Source of the DNA: CAZTGZ01 sp044339595
GTDB taxonomy: Bacteria; Bacteroidota; Bacteroidia; NS11-12g; UBA9320
DNA: 15,171 bases
Assembly: GCA_044339595.1 (NCBI GenBank)
Contig: JBIIVF010000051.1
Span: forward strand, 1-15,171
Reading direction: 5' to 3'
The position numbers and the translations under genes are program-made. Below the pieces are notes generated by a model. The model was not told the origin of the DNA. It ran no database searches and worked only from the letters and a program-made list of their open reading frames with translations. Shown here in pieces: positions 5,883 to 12,492 of this stretch. The number at the start of each line of letters is the position of its first letter. Position 1 is the first letter of the stretch.

Positions 5883-7844
5883 TTATAGTTTAATCACTTT
5901 GATCGTCTCACTTTTACCTTCTGATTTTACATGGAGGTAATACAATCCTGCCTTCAGACCGGCTACATCAATGTCGACCATCCGGTGGTTTGAGGTATGC
6001 AAATAACCGGATTGATAAACAATTTGCCCGATATGGTTCGTCAAAATAAGGTTCGCCTCTGTGGTTCCCCATGGGGTCAAATCAACTTTCAGGGTATGAT
6101 TCACCGGATTCGGATAAATATTCAAAGCTCCGGATGTAAACTTTTTATCTTGTACAGAAAGCTCGGTTTCATCGAGCACCTGAATGGTAAATCCACCTTT
6201 TTTGAGCAGTTTTCCCAATGAATCCAAACCGATAGAATCACAGTAGGTGCTGTTACAAGCTGTGGCAGAATCATAAATGGTTAAACATAATTTGTACAAT
6301 CCAAAGGCATTGTAGGTATGGGTCGGATTTCTTTGATTAGACCCTGTACCATCTCCAAACGACCAGTAAAACTGCGTGTTAGAAGTGATGCCTTTACTCG
6401 AATTGATGATGTAGAGGTTGAAAGATTTAGCCGTGTCGATGGCCAGATAAAAGTCTGCCAAACAACCTGTATCCGGACTCAGGTCTATGGTGTCATACTT
6501 AGCCCCGCAAAACCGGCCATTTGCATCATAAATCAACATGCTGATGACATAGGTTCCGGCTTCACCATAGGTGTGATTTACTTGAGAACGGTTGCTTGAA
6601 TCGGCATCTCCATCGTCGAAATACCAATGGATTTTATAGTTATTTCCACCGGTTGAAGTATTGGTCATTGAAACGGTTTTTGCATTGGTGGAATAATAGA
6701 AATCGATTTTGTTTGGACAAGAAGTGGGTATCAACTGACATGTGGTATCCGGTCCGGAAAGGAAATTTGAAAAATCTGCTTTGCCGAAAATCATAATATC
6801 GTCGCTGTAATCTTTGATCATCGACTTGATGGCAGTGGTATCCGTGCTTCCCCAGTAATTAGAGCGAAAGTTCAAGGTGTCATATTTTGTTGGGGCGGGG
6901 TTGGATCCGTTGATCACAACCTTATCCGGAGACTCAGTGTACAGAAAGTTATTTCCGGAAACATCCAAAACACGATAAAGATAAGCAGAAGCATATCTGG
7001 TCAACTTAAACATGGGATAAAAAGTGATGGTTCCGCTCAGTTTTCCACCTACCGTGTCGAAGGTATTGTTGGTGATGTAAATATCAATGGGATTGGCGTA
7101 ACTGTTGATGCTGGCTTCAAAACCAAGGTTCATGTGTTTAAACTCGTTGCAGCTTACCCTGGTGTGGGCAGATAAATAAGCTGTGACGCTTTTAATGTAC
7201 CGGGTTTTGTTTTGGATGAACTGAAATTCTCCGGAGAGATAGAGATTTCGGGCATCATGGAAATAATTGTTTTGGATGAAAGCCGATAATCTACTTCCGG
7301 AAATATACAGGGGGTATCCTTCTCCATACTGATCTCCGGCCATATCGCAATTTTCGACTATGGCGTGCGCAGGAAGTGATGTGCTGCTGAAATATAAACT
7401 GTAATAAGAATTTTTAAAACGGCAATGATCCAGACGGATGGATGTGGAGTTGGTTTTAATGGTATGCCTTCCGGAACCAAGTCCTTCAAAATTGCAATAT
7501 TTAAAAAACGCGCCCTGCAAACTTGAATCGTTGTAATCTTTGCTGCCATTGTTAAAGTTGATTTCCAGGGAGTCGATTTGTATGGGAGAGGAGGCAGATC
7601 CGATGGCCTGAAACTCGCCATTGATATAAAGCCGTTGATTGTTGGCTTTGATGATGGTGCCGGGCATCACGGTTACTGTGGCGTGGGTATCAATTAAGGT
7701 AGTTTGGTTGATGAGGTATGGATTGCCGGAAGGACTCCATACTTGTGATGAGGTAATCAGGGCAGGAACCGTGGTTTGCGCGCTGATGGATTGAACCAAT
7801 AGGAGGAACAAAGCCGGCAATAGATAAAAGTAATTTCTTTTCAT
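5883..7844 (-). CDS. Secreted beta-helix/PKD-domain surface protein with T9SS type A sorting signal
   Basis: The start is taken at ATG 7842-7844, which gives a signal peptide MKRNYFYLLPALFLLLVQSI ending in SAQ and an A-rich leader upstream. The frame extends to 7973 but that part is low-complexity repeat. The protein is 653 residues. About 30-350 are a right-handed parallel beta-helix with Asn-rich turns ('FKYCNFEGLG', 'LDHCRFKNS', 'AIVENCDMAG', 'IQNNYFHDA', 'VSCNEFKHM', 'ITNNTFDTV', 'VSGNNFLYT', 'FRSNYWGS'). PKD domain 1 is at about 380-442 ('WYFDDGD...VNHTYGEAGTYVISMLIYD') and PKD domain 2 at about 464-527 ('WSFGDGTGSNQRNPTHTYNAFGLYKLCLTIYD'). A T9SS type A C-terminal domain is at about 574-653 ('LNIYPNPVNHTLKVDL...GLKAGLYYLHVKSEGKSETIKVIKL'). 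It would be exported across both membranes and attached to, or released from, the cell surface. No lyase catalytic residues are recognised, so adhesin or glycan-binding protein is the best guess. Confidence 0.9.
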   Translation of the reverse strand: MKRNYFYLLPALFLLLVQSISAQTTVPALITSSQVWSPSGNPYLINQTTLIDTHATVTVMPGTIIKANNQRLYINGEFQAIGSASSPIQIDSLEINFNNGSKDYNDSSLQGAFFKYCNFEGLGSGRHTIKTNSTSIRLDHCRFKNSYYSLYFSSTSLPAHAIVENCDMAGDQYGEGYPLYISGSRLSAFIQNNYFHDARNLYLSGEFQFIQNKTRYIKSVTAYLSAHTRVSCNEFKHMNLGFEASINSYANPIDIYITNNTFDTVGGKLSGTITFYPMFKLTRYASAYLYRVLDVSGNNFLYTESPDKVVINGSNPAPTKYDTLNFRSNYWGSTDTTAIKSMIKDYSDDIMIFGKADFSNFLSGPDTTCQLIPTSCPNKIDFYYSTNAKTVSMTNTSTGGNNYKIHWYFDDGDADSSNRSQVNHTYGEAGTYVISMLIYDANGRFCGAKYDTIDLSPDTGCLADFYLAIDTAKSFNLYIINSSKGITSNTQFYWSFGDGTGSNQRNPTHTYNAFGLYKLCLTIYDSATACNSTYCDSIGLDSLGKLLKKGGFTIQVLDETELSVQDKKFTSGALNIYPNPVNHTLKVDLTPWGTTEANLILTNHIGQIVYQSGYLHTSNHRMVDIDVAGLKAGLYYLHVKSEGKSETIKVIKL

Positions 7845-7903
7845 TTTTTTCTGTGTTTGGGGATATATACGCAGGTTTGGTGAAAAGGGTTGGGTGGAGG
7901 GAT

Positions 7904-7943
7904 GATGAAACGATGTAATGATGAAACGATGAAATGATGAAAT
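7904..7943. repeat. Tandem octamer array (5 x 'gatgaaat'-like)
   Basis: Five consecutive 8-mers read gatgaaac, gatgtaat, gatgaaac, gatgaaat, gatgaaat. The complementary motif recurs at 7977-8005 (see the inverted repeat at 7911-7988), so the tract can fold on itself. It lies in the 5' untranslated or promoter region of the T9SS protein gene, whose start is 60 bp to the left. Confidence 0.7.
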
Positions 7944-7988
7944 GATTGGGGGAAGTGATTTACAAATAATCAATATATCATTACATCG
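7911..7988. repeat. 12-bp inverted repeat flanking an AT-rich spacer
   Basis: cgatgtaatgat (7911-7922) is perfectly complementary to atcattacatcg (7977-7988). The motif nearly repeats again at 7994-8005. The sequence belongs to the octamer array family. It could form a hairpin in the leader of the minus-strand T9SS gene, or be a decayed intergenic repeat. Confidence 0.55.
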
Positions 7989-8007
7989 CTAAATCATTAC
8001 ATCATTT

Positions 8008-8120
8008 ATGGGAATGATCAAACTTGTTTTTGAAGTTGAAAAATTGTCTAATGATTTCTTCGATAGGGAAAGTGATATAAACGGTTAAAAACTGGGAAAC
8101 AGGGGCATGTTTAGAATTCT
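8008..8120 (+). repeat. Long intergenic direct repeat, copy 1 (63-bp identical core 8008-8070)
   Basis: Bases 8008-8070 are identical to 11547-11609. To the right the two copies remain alignable but diverged to a shared 'tttagaattc' at 8110-8119 and 11648-11657. The left edge is abrupt and falls on an ATG. On the plus strand the core reads as a short frame, MGMIKLVFEVEKLSNDFFDR plus Glu, stopping after 26 codons here (TAA 8086-8088). The minus strand is also open across the core. It sits 3' of a minus-strand secreted/membrane gene, as does copy 2. It may be a 3'-end element, a small gene, or a remnant. The remaining gene-free sequence to 8212 shows nothing recognisable. Confidence 0.8.
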
Positions 8121-8212
8121 TTCGATCGAAAATTTCTTCTATGGTAGCGAACATTCCACGAAATAGACTATTTCAAACGTTCGTGCTATGAGAATTTGGA
8201 TGATTATGGAGT

Positions 8213-9040
8213 TCATTTGAAAGCTATCAGATTCTGCTTTAATCTCTTTTGTATTTTAAGTTCTACTCCAGCAGTCATTCCTTTATATATTTCTTGGACA
8301 TTGAAGTTATTGTCAATGACTAAAATTATTGGGAATTCTGCTGAAGGTACAATTCTTTCTAAATTGCCGGAAGTTTCGTAAAAATTAACTTTAGAAAGAG
8401 GATCTGATGCAGAAGGGATATTAGACGTTATGTCAGACAATCCTTCGACGCCCGGTGAGTATATAGAAATGATTTTATAGCCTGCATTTTGGTTTATTAA
8501 TTTTGATAACATTTTACGTTGTCTTTGGAAATCGTCATTCTTTTTATCATAAACATGCATCAGAATGGGTTGATTGATTCTTTCTAGAGAAATTTTGTTG
8601 CCGGAAGCATCTCTAAGATCTAAATTTGGTAGTTTTTTATTTACATTTATTGTAATATTATGATTCAGGTATTGAATTTGTGTACGTTTTGACCAATCTA
8701 ATACCACACTGCTGATAGTGCCAAGGATGAGTAAACCATATACCATCTTTGGGGAATATTTTTTTTGCAAAATGCCTAATGACATTCCGGCAATTGCAAG
8801 AAGGGGTATGTAAGAGAAAAACGAATTTGTTATGGTTATAAAAATCAACCAAGCTACTGGAAACATGAGATATAAGATATTGGCTTTCCCTTTATCGAAA
8901 TGGATAAATAACCAAGTCGAAAAAAGGGCGATAAATCCACCAAAATATTCGTTCAGCCAAATAGTGGTGATATAACTAATTATTGTGCAAAATATCCCCA
9001 TAAGAAGGGAACGATAGCGGTTGTTGGACACTAGTAACAT
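8213..9040 (-). CDS. Polytopic membrane protein with C-terminal redoxin-like domain lacking the CXXC active site
   Basis: The start is taken at ATG 9038-9040, which overlaps the stop of the upstream gene by 10 bp (ATGttactag), giving 275 residues. A Met at 9079 lies in the upstream gene's coding region and adds a polar non-signal stretch. About five hydrophobic helices occupy residues 11-28, 33-47, 52-70, 76-91 and 99-115. From about 135 the chain resembles a thioredoxin/AhpC-TSA fold: 'LPNLDLRDASGNKISLERINQPILMHVYDKKN', then 'YKIISIYSPG' and the cis-proline strand 'AEFPIILVIDNNFNVQEIYKG'. Where redoxins have W-C-x-x-C, this protein has 'YDKKND' with no cysteine, so it should not be a classical disulfide reductase. 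MauE/DoxX-type redox membrane proteins with fused redoxins are the nearest analogue. It is in operon with the cysteine-rich secreted protein upstream, suggesting a role in its maturation, export or immunity (inference). Confidence 0.75.
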   Translation of the reverse strand: MLLVSNNRYRSLLMGIFCTIISYITTIWLNEYFGGFIALFSTWLFIHFDKGKANILYLMFPVAWLIFITITNSFFSYIPLLAIAGMSLGILQKKYSPKMVYGLLILGTISSVVLDWSKRTQIQYLNHNITINVNKKLPNLDLRDASGNKISLERINQPILMHVYDKKNDDFQRQRKMLSKLINQNAGYKIISIYSPGVEGLSDITSNIPSASDPLSKVNFYETSGNLERIVPSAEFPIILVIDNNFNVQEIYKGMTAGVELKIQKRLKQNLIAFK

Positions 9041-9672
9041 GGTATTGATGGATAAGTGGGTCGGGGAACGTCGTCGCACTTGCCATTACATTGGTATGCG
9101 CCAATGAAACCACATCCAAGTGTATGATACGTGCACTGCTGTGTTTTACAATCATTTCCGAATATTTGGCATGCTCCGAAAAGAGAAGATTTGTTACAAT
9201 TACACTCTGGCGGATTCTCGTAATATGGAATTGAGCCACCCTCACCCGGTACAAAATCATAAATATGACAAAAAATATTAATCATTGAACTGTCCGGTAT
9301 GTGCACAGATGCTGGAACCATCCATCCTTCTACAAAAGTATTGAAATCTAGGAATGCAGATAGATTTGTTGTGTCGCACAATTCCATGCTGATTTCATCT
9401 ATAACTAATTGTATATAATACTCTATACTATCATTAACACCCGAATTTTTTGCTTGATTTAATTTTTCCAACCATACACCGTAAAGTTGAGCATTATTTA
9501 AAGACTTCATTGCCAACACTGCATCATCATAGCAAAGCTCGATGAGGCTATCGCGGAGTGATGAATTTATTCTTAAATGAGTTGTGCCTTCTTTAATTTT
9601 GTCAGTTAAGAATGCTTTTGATTGAATGCTTGTTATTAAAAGAAGTATTGTTATAAGTTGTTTTGTTTTCAT
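9031..9672 (-). CDS. Bacteriocin fulvocin C-related cysteine-rich secreted protein
   Basis: A protein of 213 residues. Signal peptide 1-20 (MKTKQLITILLLITSIQSKA), a helical region at about 25-140, then a compact 8-Cys module: C157-x1-C159-x8-C168-x6-C175-x4-C180-x6-C187-G-x6-C195-x3-C199. As I recall fulvocin C, the Myxococcus bacteriocin of 45 residues with four disulfides, it has the same order: C-x-C, C, C, then C-x6-C-G, then C...C-N-G. Both share 'C-(S/T)-Y-x-x-x-G-C-G' and a Tyr in the final loop. The family known as fulvocin C-related is common in Bacteroidota as longer secreted precursors; activity is untested. The module is near the C-terminus, so it could be released by proteolysis. 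It heads an operon with the redoxin-like membrane protein. Upstream (9673-9932) is a divergent intergenic region shared with a LexA-like repressor. Confidence 0.75.
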   Translation of the reverse strand: MKTKQLITILLLITSIQSKAFLTDKIKEGTTHLRINSSLRDSLIELCYDDAVLAMKSLNNAQLYGVWLEKLNQAKNSGVNDSIEYYIQLVIDEISMELCDTTNLSAFLDFNTFVEGWMVPASVHIPDSSMINIFCHIYDFVPGEGGSIPYYENPPECNCNKSSLFGACQIFGNDCKTQQCTYHTLGCGFIGAYQCNGKCDDVPRPTYPSIPCY

Positions 9673-9858
9673 TTAGGCTTTTTAATCAAAATACCTTCCT
9701 TCCAATTTGTATGTCAAATATTTTATGTAATAAATTTGTCATTAATTATCTCCATCAAAGTCTCTCACCTACCACTGATTTTAAGTAAATAAACCGGATG
9801 ACAAAGCGATTTTAAAATAAGGAAAGGGAAATGCATCTGAGAACCTTGGATTTTTTCC

Positions 9859-9869
9859 TTTCGTCGAAA
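9859..9869. promoter_or_regulatory. Palindrome tttcg-t-cgaaa upstream of repressor copy 1
   Basis: An 11-bp dyad located 63 bp before the repressor ATG and just 5' of the candidate -33 box. It is preserved at 13738-13748 in front of copy 2, close to the left edge of the duplicated block. It is a possible distal operator. Confidence 0.35.
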
Positions 9870-9879
9870 AAAATCTCTT

Positions 9880-9926
9880 TTTGCTCATAATATTAGCAAA
9901 TTAATTATTTTAGCGTCAAAATTGAC
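9880..9926 (+). promoter_or_regulatory. Candidate promoter and autoregulatory operator of repressor copy 1
   Basis: TTTG at 9880-9883 and TATTTTAG at 9906-9913 (one change from TAnnTTTG) are separated by 22 bp. They are followed by the dyad gtcaa-aa-ttgac at 9915-9926, which ends 6 bp before the ATG. A dyad at the transcription start of an XRE-S24 gene is where autorepression would act. The same arrangement is present in front of copy 2. Confidence 0.45.
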
Positions 9927-9932
9927 AATAAC

Positions 9933-10709
9933 ATGAGCATATTGGGAGATAACATCCGTCGTTTTCGGAAAGAAAAGGGGCTTACACAAACAGAATTTGC
10001 CGAGCGCATCGGTGCCAAAAGGGCCGTAGTGGGGGCCTATGAAGAGGGCCGGGCCGAGCCGAGGTTGCAAACCCTGCAAGCCATCAGCGCCTTTTTCGGA
10101 ATGAGCATAGACGCCCTGCTTGGTCAGGATGTAGGTACAGAAAATACCCGGCAAACCGATGTTAAAGGAAACAACCTGCGCATTCTGCCCATTGCCCTGC
10201 AGGCCAATGCCAACACAGAAACCATTCCGCTGGTGCCTGTAAAAGCTTCTGCCGGTTATGCAACAGGGTACGGAGATGTGGACTTTATCCGGCAGTTGTC
10301 ACAGTTTCAGATGCCCTTTCCGGAGCTTTCCAAGGGCAGAACCTGCCGCATTTTTCAGATTCGCGGAGACAGCATGCTGCCCGTTCCCGCCGGAGCGTAC
10401 GTGCTGGCAGAATATGTACAGGATTGGTCTTCCCTAAAGGATTACACCTGCTGCATCATCGTCACTCTGGATGATGGCGTAGTGTATAAGCGGGTGGTGA
10501 ATCAACTCGAAGAATCGAAACAGCTCCTGTTGATATCAGACAACAAAGACTATGCTCCCTATACCGTATCCGCAGCGCAGGTGGTTGAAGTGTGGAAAGC
10601 CCGCGGCTACACCACCTTCGACCTCCCCGATGCCGCCCAGGCCGCCACCCGCGATGTGCGCAGCCTCGCCGAAGTGGTGATGGAACTAAAATTAGAAATT
10701 AGAAATTAG
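9933..10709 (+). CDS. XRE-family HTH / S24 peptidase (LexA/CI-like) repressor, copy 1
   Basis: A protein of 258 residues. N-terminal XRE helix-turn-helix at about 7-62 ('LGDNIRRFRKEKGLTQTEFAERIGAKRAVVGAYEEGRAEP'), a linker at 65-100, and an S24 domain at about 100-225. The catalytic dyad is Ser147 in 'RGDSMLP' and Lys186 in 'VVYKRVV'. An Ala107-Gly108 pair in 'KASAGYATGY' sits where LexA/CI-type repressors self-cleave. It should bind operators as a dimer and be inactivated by RecA-stimulated autoproteolysis, though this is inferred from the family. The last residues (LEIRN) are encoded by the 'attagaa' heptamer repeat, which also supplies the stop. DNA is noticeably GC-richer than neighbouring secreted-protein genes. 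Nearly identical to the gene at 13813. No other phage genes are present, so this is a free-standing repressor. Confidence 0.92.
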   Translation: MSILGDNIRRFRKEKGLTQTEFAERIGAKRAVVGAYEEGRAEPRLQTLQAISAFFGMSIDALLGQDVGTENTRQTDVKGNNLRILPIALQANANTETIPLVPVKASAGYATGYGDVDFIRQLSQFQMPFPELSKGRTCRIFQIRGDSMLPVPAGAYVLAEYVQDWSSLKDYTCCIIVTLDDGVVYKRVVNQLEESKQLLLISDNKDYAPYTVSAAQVVEVWKARGYTTFDLPDAAQAATRDVRSLAEVVMELKLEIRN

Positions 10710-10763
10710 AAATTAGAAATGAGGAAAGAGTAGTGAAAAGGCAGAAATTAGAAGTCAGAAATA
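10691..10763. repeat. Heptamer array 'attagaa' (4 perfect units plus degenerate tail)
   Basis: Perfect units start at 10691, 10698, 10705 and 10712. Degenerate copies continue to about 10763 ('gcagaaattagaagtcagaaat'). The array straddles the repressor stop codon (10707-10709), which lies in unit 3. Repressor copy 2 carries only two perfect units (14571-14584), and its reading frame runs on. Confidence 0.75.
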
Positions 10764-10805
10764 TGAGTATAGAATTGCAGAATAGGACAAAGAAATTTTT
10801 TCCTC

Positions 10806-10905
10806 CATCGGGGTCTCCCGCAATCGTGTGGCATGAGCGGGGGCAGAATTCTGATGAAAGAGAAAAGGAGAATAGAGCCGAAAAGATGACGCGGGGACCC
10901 CGATG
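10806..10905. repeat. REPIN-like inverted REP pair upstream of the RAYT gene
   Basis: Left arm catcggggtctcccgc (10806-10821) and right arm gcggggaccccgatg (10891-10905) are inverted copies, 100 bp end to end, with a purine-rich spacer. Size and architecture match the orphan element at 1888-1986. The right arm ends 17 bp before the RAYT start codon. The left arm and flank (10800-10821) are a perfect 22-bp inverted repeat of 11519-11540 on the other side of the gene. Confidence 0.75.
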
Positions 10906-10922
10906 CTCAAAAAGGTAAAATC

Positions 10923-11489
10923 ATGGCAACACATAAAGCTCAAACAGAAAAAAATACGGCATACTTTGTAACATTCACTTGCTACAAATGGTATTCGCTC
11001 ATTGAAATGGCAAATGCCTTTCCGGCCTTTGAAAAATGGTTCACATATTTGCCGAGCATACGAGTTATGAATTTAGGGTATGTGATTATGCCCAACCACT
11101 TTCATGGCATTCTATATCTTCTCGATGATTGTCCGAAAACGATCAATCAGATAATTTCAAACGCAAAGAGATTCCTCGCATATGAAATGGTTGCCGGTTT
11201 GAAGTATAAGGAATATTTAGAGGTCTTGAGTACACTTCAGGATCATCTCACTCGGAGAGAAAGAGTAAAAGGCCAAAGACACAAGGTATTTGTCGACTCA
11301 TTTGATGCAAAGGAAATATTAACAAAAGAGATGCTCATTGTAAAATTGGAGTATATGCATCGCAACCCATGCCATGGGAAATGGGCTTTGGCGACAGATT
11401 TTACAAAGTATGCGTATTCTTCTGCAGCTTTTTACGAAAATAATGAACCTAACCAATGGATAACAGATTATCGGAATTTATATGTTTGA
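10923..11489 (+). CDS. REP-associated tyrosine transposase (RAYT, Y1_Tnp / HUH superfamily)
   Basis: A protein of 188 residues, ATG start. Beta-strand 'TAYFVTFTCYKW' (12-23) is followed by the HUH metal-binding motif 'GYVIMPNHFHGIL' with His59 and His61. A helical part carries 'KRFLAYEMV', and the family motif 'KLEYMHRNPCHGKWALATDFTKYAYSSAAFY' (141-171) has a candidate Tyr144. The more N-terminal 'Y-Y-D-H'-type tyrosine of enterobacterial RAYTs is replaced by 'VFVDSFDAKEI', as in many Bacteroidota members, so the nucleophile is uncertain. These are single-copy HUH endonucleases that nick REP hairpins and are thought to spread REPINs. REP sequences on both sides, in inverted orientation, support this. 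The frame is complete with both motifs intact, so it may be active. Confidence 0.88.
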   Translation: MATHKAQTEKNTAYFVTFTCYKWYSLIEMANAFPAFEKWFTYLPSIRVMNLGYVIMPNHFHGILYLLDDCPKTINQIISNAKRFLAYEMVAGLKYKEYLEVLSTLQDHLTRRERVKGQRHKVFVDSFDAKEILTKEMLIVKLEYMHRNPCHGKWALATDFTKYAYSSAAFYENNEPNQWITDYRNLYV

Positions 11490-11504
11490 CATATTCGGGC
11501 ATAT

Positions 11505-11534
11505 CATCGGGGTCCCCTGCGGGAGACCCCGATG
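11505..11534. repeat. REP hairpin downstream of the RAYT gene
   Basis: catcggggtc (11505-11514) and gaccccgatg (11525-11534) form a perfect 10-bp stem closed by a G/C-rich loop. It lies 16 bp after the RAYT stop. It is a typical REP foldback and could also act as a 3' transcript boundary, though no T-run follows. It overlaps the right member of the 22-bp inverted repeat (11519-11540). Confidence 0.75.
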
Positions 11535-11546
11535 GAGGAAGAATAG

Positions 11547-11657
11547 ATGGGAATGATCAAACTTGTTTTTGAAGTTGAAAAATTGTCTAATGATTTCTTC
11601 GATAGGGAACATGATTAAACGGCTAAGATCATCGAAAGCGGGGTATATTTAGAATTC
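11547..11657 (+). repeat. Long intergenic direct repeat, copy 2 (63-bp identical core 11547-11609)
   Basis: The core is identical to 8008-8070; homology then decays rightward to 'tttagaattc', which here includes the stop codon of the minus-strand gene at 11649. The plus-strand short frame reads the same first 21 codons from ATG 11547, then His-Asp and TAA (11616-11618). In this copy a 'ggagga' stretch lies upstream of the ATG; copy 1 has none. Placement is again convergent with, and directly 3' of, a minus-strand secreted-protein gene. Confidence 0.8.
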
Positions 11658-12431
11658 ATTTTTCTTGATCTTATTTATTCCCAAACGGTAACCAATCTCA
11701 ATATATCCCATTGATTTTCTTTCGAGGTTCGTAAATATCACCGGATCAAGGTCGGCAGAGAATTGTGTCAAGATGAATTTTGATGGAGAGTAATTAAATT
11801 TAGCCCTTATACCATTTAATCTTTTCTTCAATCTGAAATGATAATCAAGTTCTAAAAATAGATCACCATGCATTCTTTTTGGGTTATACACTGCATAAAG
11901 TGCTCCCAAATGATCCGTAGAATCATTTTTTATTACATAATGATAAGACGTCACAGATTCAAATATGGGAAGTACATTTAGGCTTATACCGCCACTTAAT
12001 AATATTGCTTTTTCAATAAACATGGTGTTTTTAGAGCGATTACCCAATTTGAATAGCTTACCAATCGAAATGGAAAGATAAGAAGTAGGAGCCATTAAAA
12101 CGCGCTCTTTGCCATCATATGAAGTAAAATGAGGCGGATTGAAGTATTTTGAATTTGTAGGCACATTAATATTGAATTTATACCCATATGAGTAGATTGA
12201 GGCTCCCAGCTCCGTTCTCATGAAATACTTGTCAGAATATACTCGGCTCAATAATGAAATGCTCAGTGAAGGTGCCGGTGCAGGGATTATATTAAACTGT
12301 TTTGACGGCCCCAATGCACTAAGTCCATTATATACCCTAGTTCCAAAATTTAACTGTCTAATGTCGGAATAAATTTGCCCTAAAGCGGTATTGAGAAAGG
12401 CAATTAGTAGAAGACAAAACAATGTTTTCAT
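11649..12431 (-). CDS. Hypothetical outer-membrane beta-barrel-like protein
   Basis: A protein of 260 residues with signal peptide MKTLFCLLLIAFLNTALGQ. The rest is rich in alternating, aromatic-flanked strands ('SLSISLLSRVY', 'YFMRTELGASIYSYGYKFNI', 'SYLSISIGKLFKLG', 'ILLSGGISLNVLPIF', 'GDLFLELDYHFRLKKRLNGIRAKFNYS', 'KSMGYIEIGYRLGINK'), as in small Bacteroidota outer-membrane proteins of the PorT/OmpW-like size class. No specific family is recognised. Sixty-one bp separate it from the upstream gene at 12493 on the same strand, so they are likely co-transcribed. Its stop codon lies in the right edge of the intergenic repeat copy 2. Confidence 0.65.
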   Translation of the reverse strand: MKTLFCLLLIAFLNTALGQIYSDIRQLNFGTRVYNGLSALGPSKQFNIIPAPAPSLSISLLSRVYSDKYFMRTELGASIYSYGYKFNINVPTNSKYFNPPHFTSYDGKERVLMAPTSYLSISIGKLFKLGNRSKNTMFIEKAILLSGGISLNVLPIFESVTSYHYVIKNDSTDHLGALYAVYNPKRMHGDLFLELDYHFRLKKRLNGIRAKFNYSPSKFILTQFSADLDPVIFTNLERKSMGYIEIGYRLGINKIKKNEF

Positions 12432-12492
12432 AAAGCGTCGATTAGAACAAATACTTACTACAAACTAAATTGAGCGTATCTTCTAATAGCAC

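Noticed and set aside
7845..7973. N-terminal extension of the T9SS protein gene to 7973
   Set aside because: The extra 43 residues come from the octamer repeat tract and would bury the signal peptide that begins at 7844.
7904..8005. Short CRISPR-like array
   Set aside because: Units are 8 bp, contiguous and without spacers; it is a simple-sequence array with an inverted partner.
9041..9079. Start of the redoxin-like membrane protein at 9079
   Set aside because: It would overlap the upstream gene by 49 bp and adds a polar stretch; the ATG at 9040 overlapping the stop codon fits translational coupling better.
9851..10709. Prophage remnant around the CI-like repressor
   Set aside because: No integrase, structural or lysis genes are near either copy, and no attachment-site repeats flank them.
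10733..10943. Small coding regions on either strand between repressor copy 1 and the RAYT
   Set aside because: They are made up of heptamer and REP sequence and have no protein-like composition.
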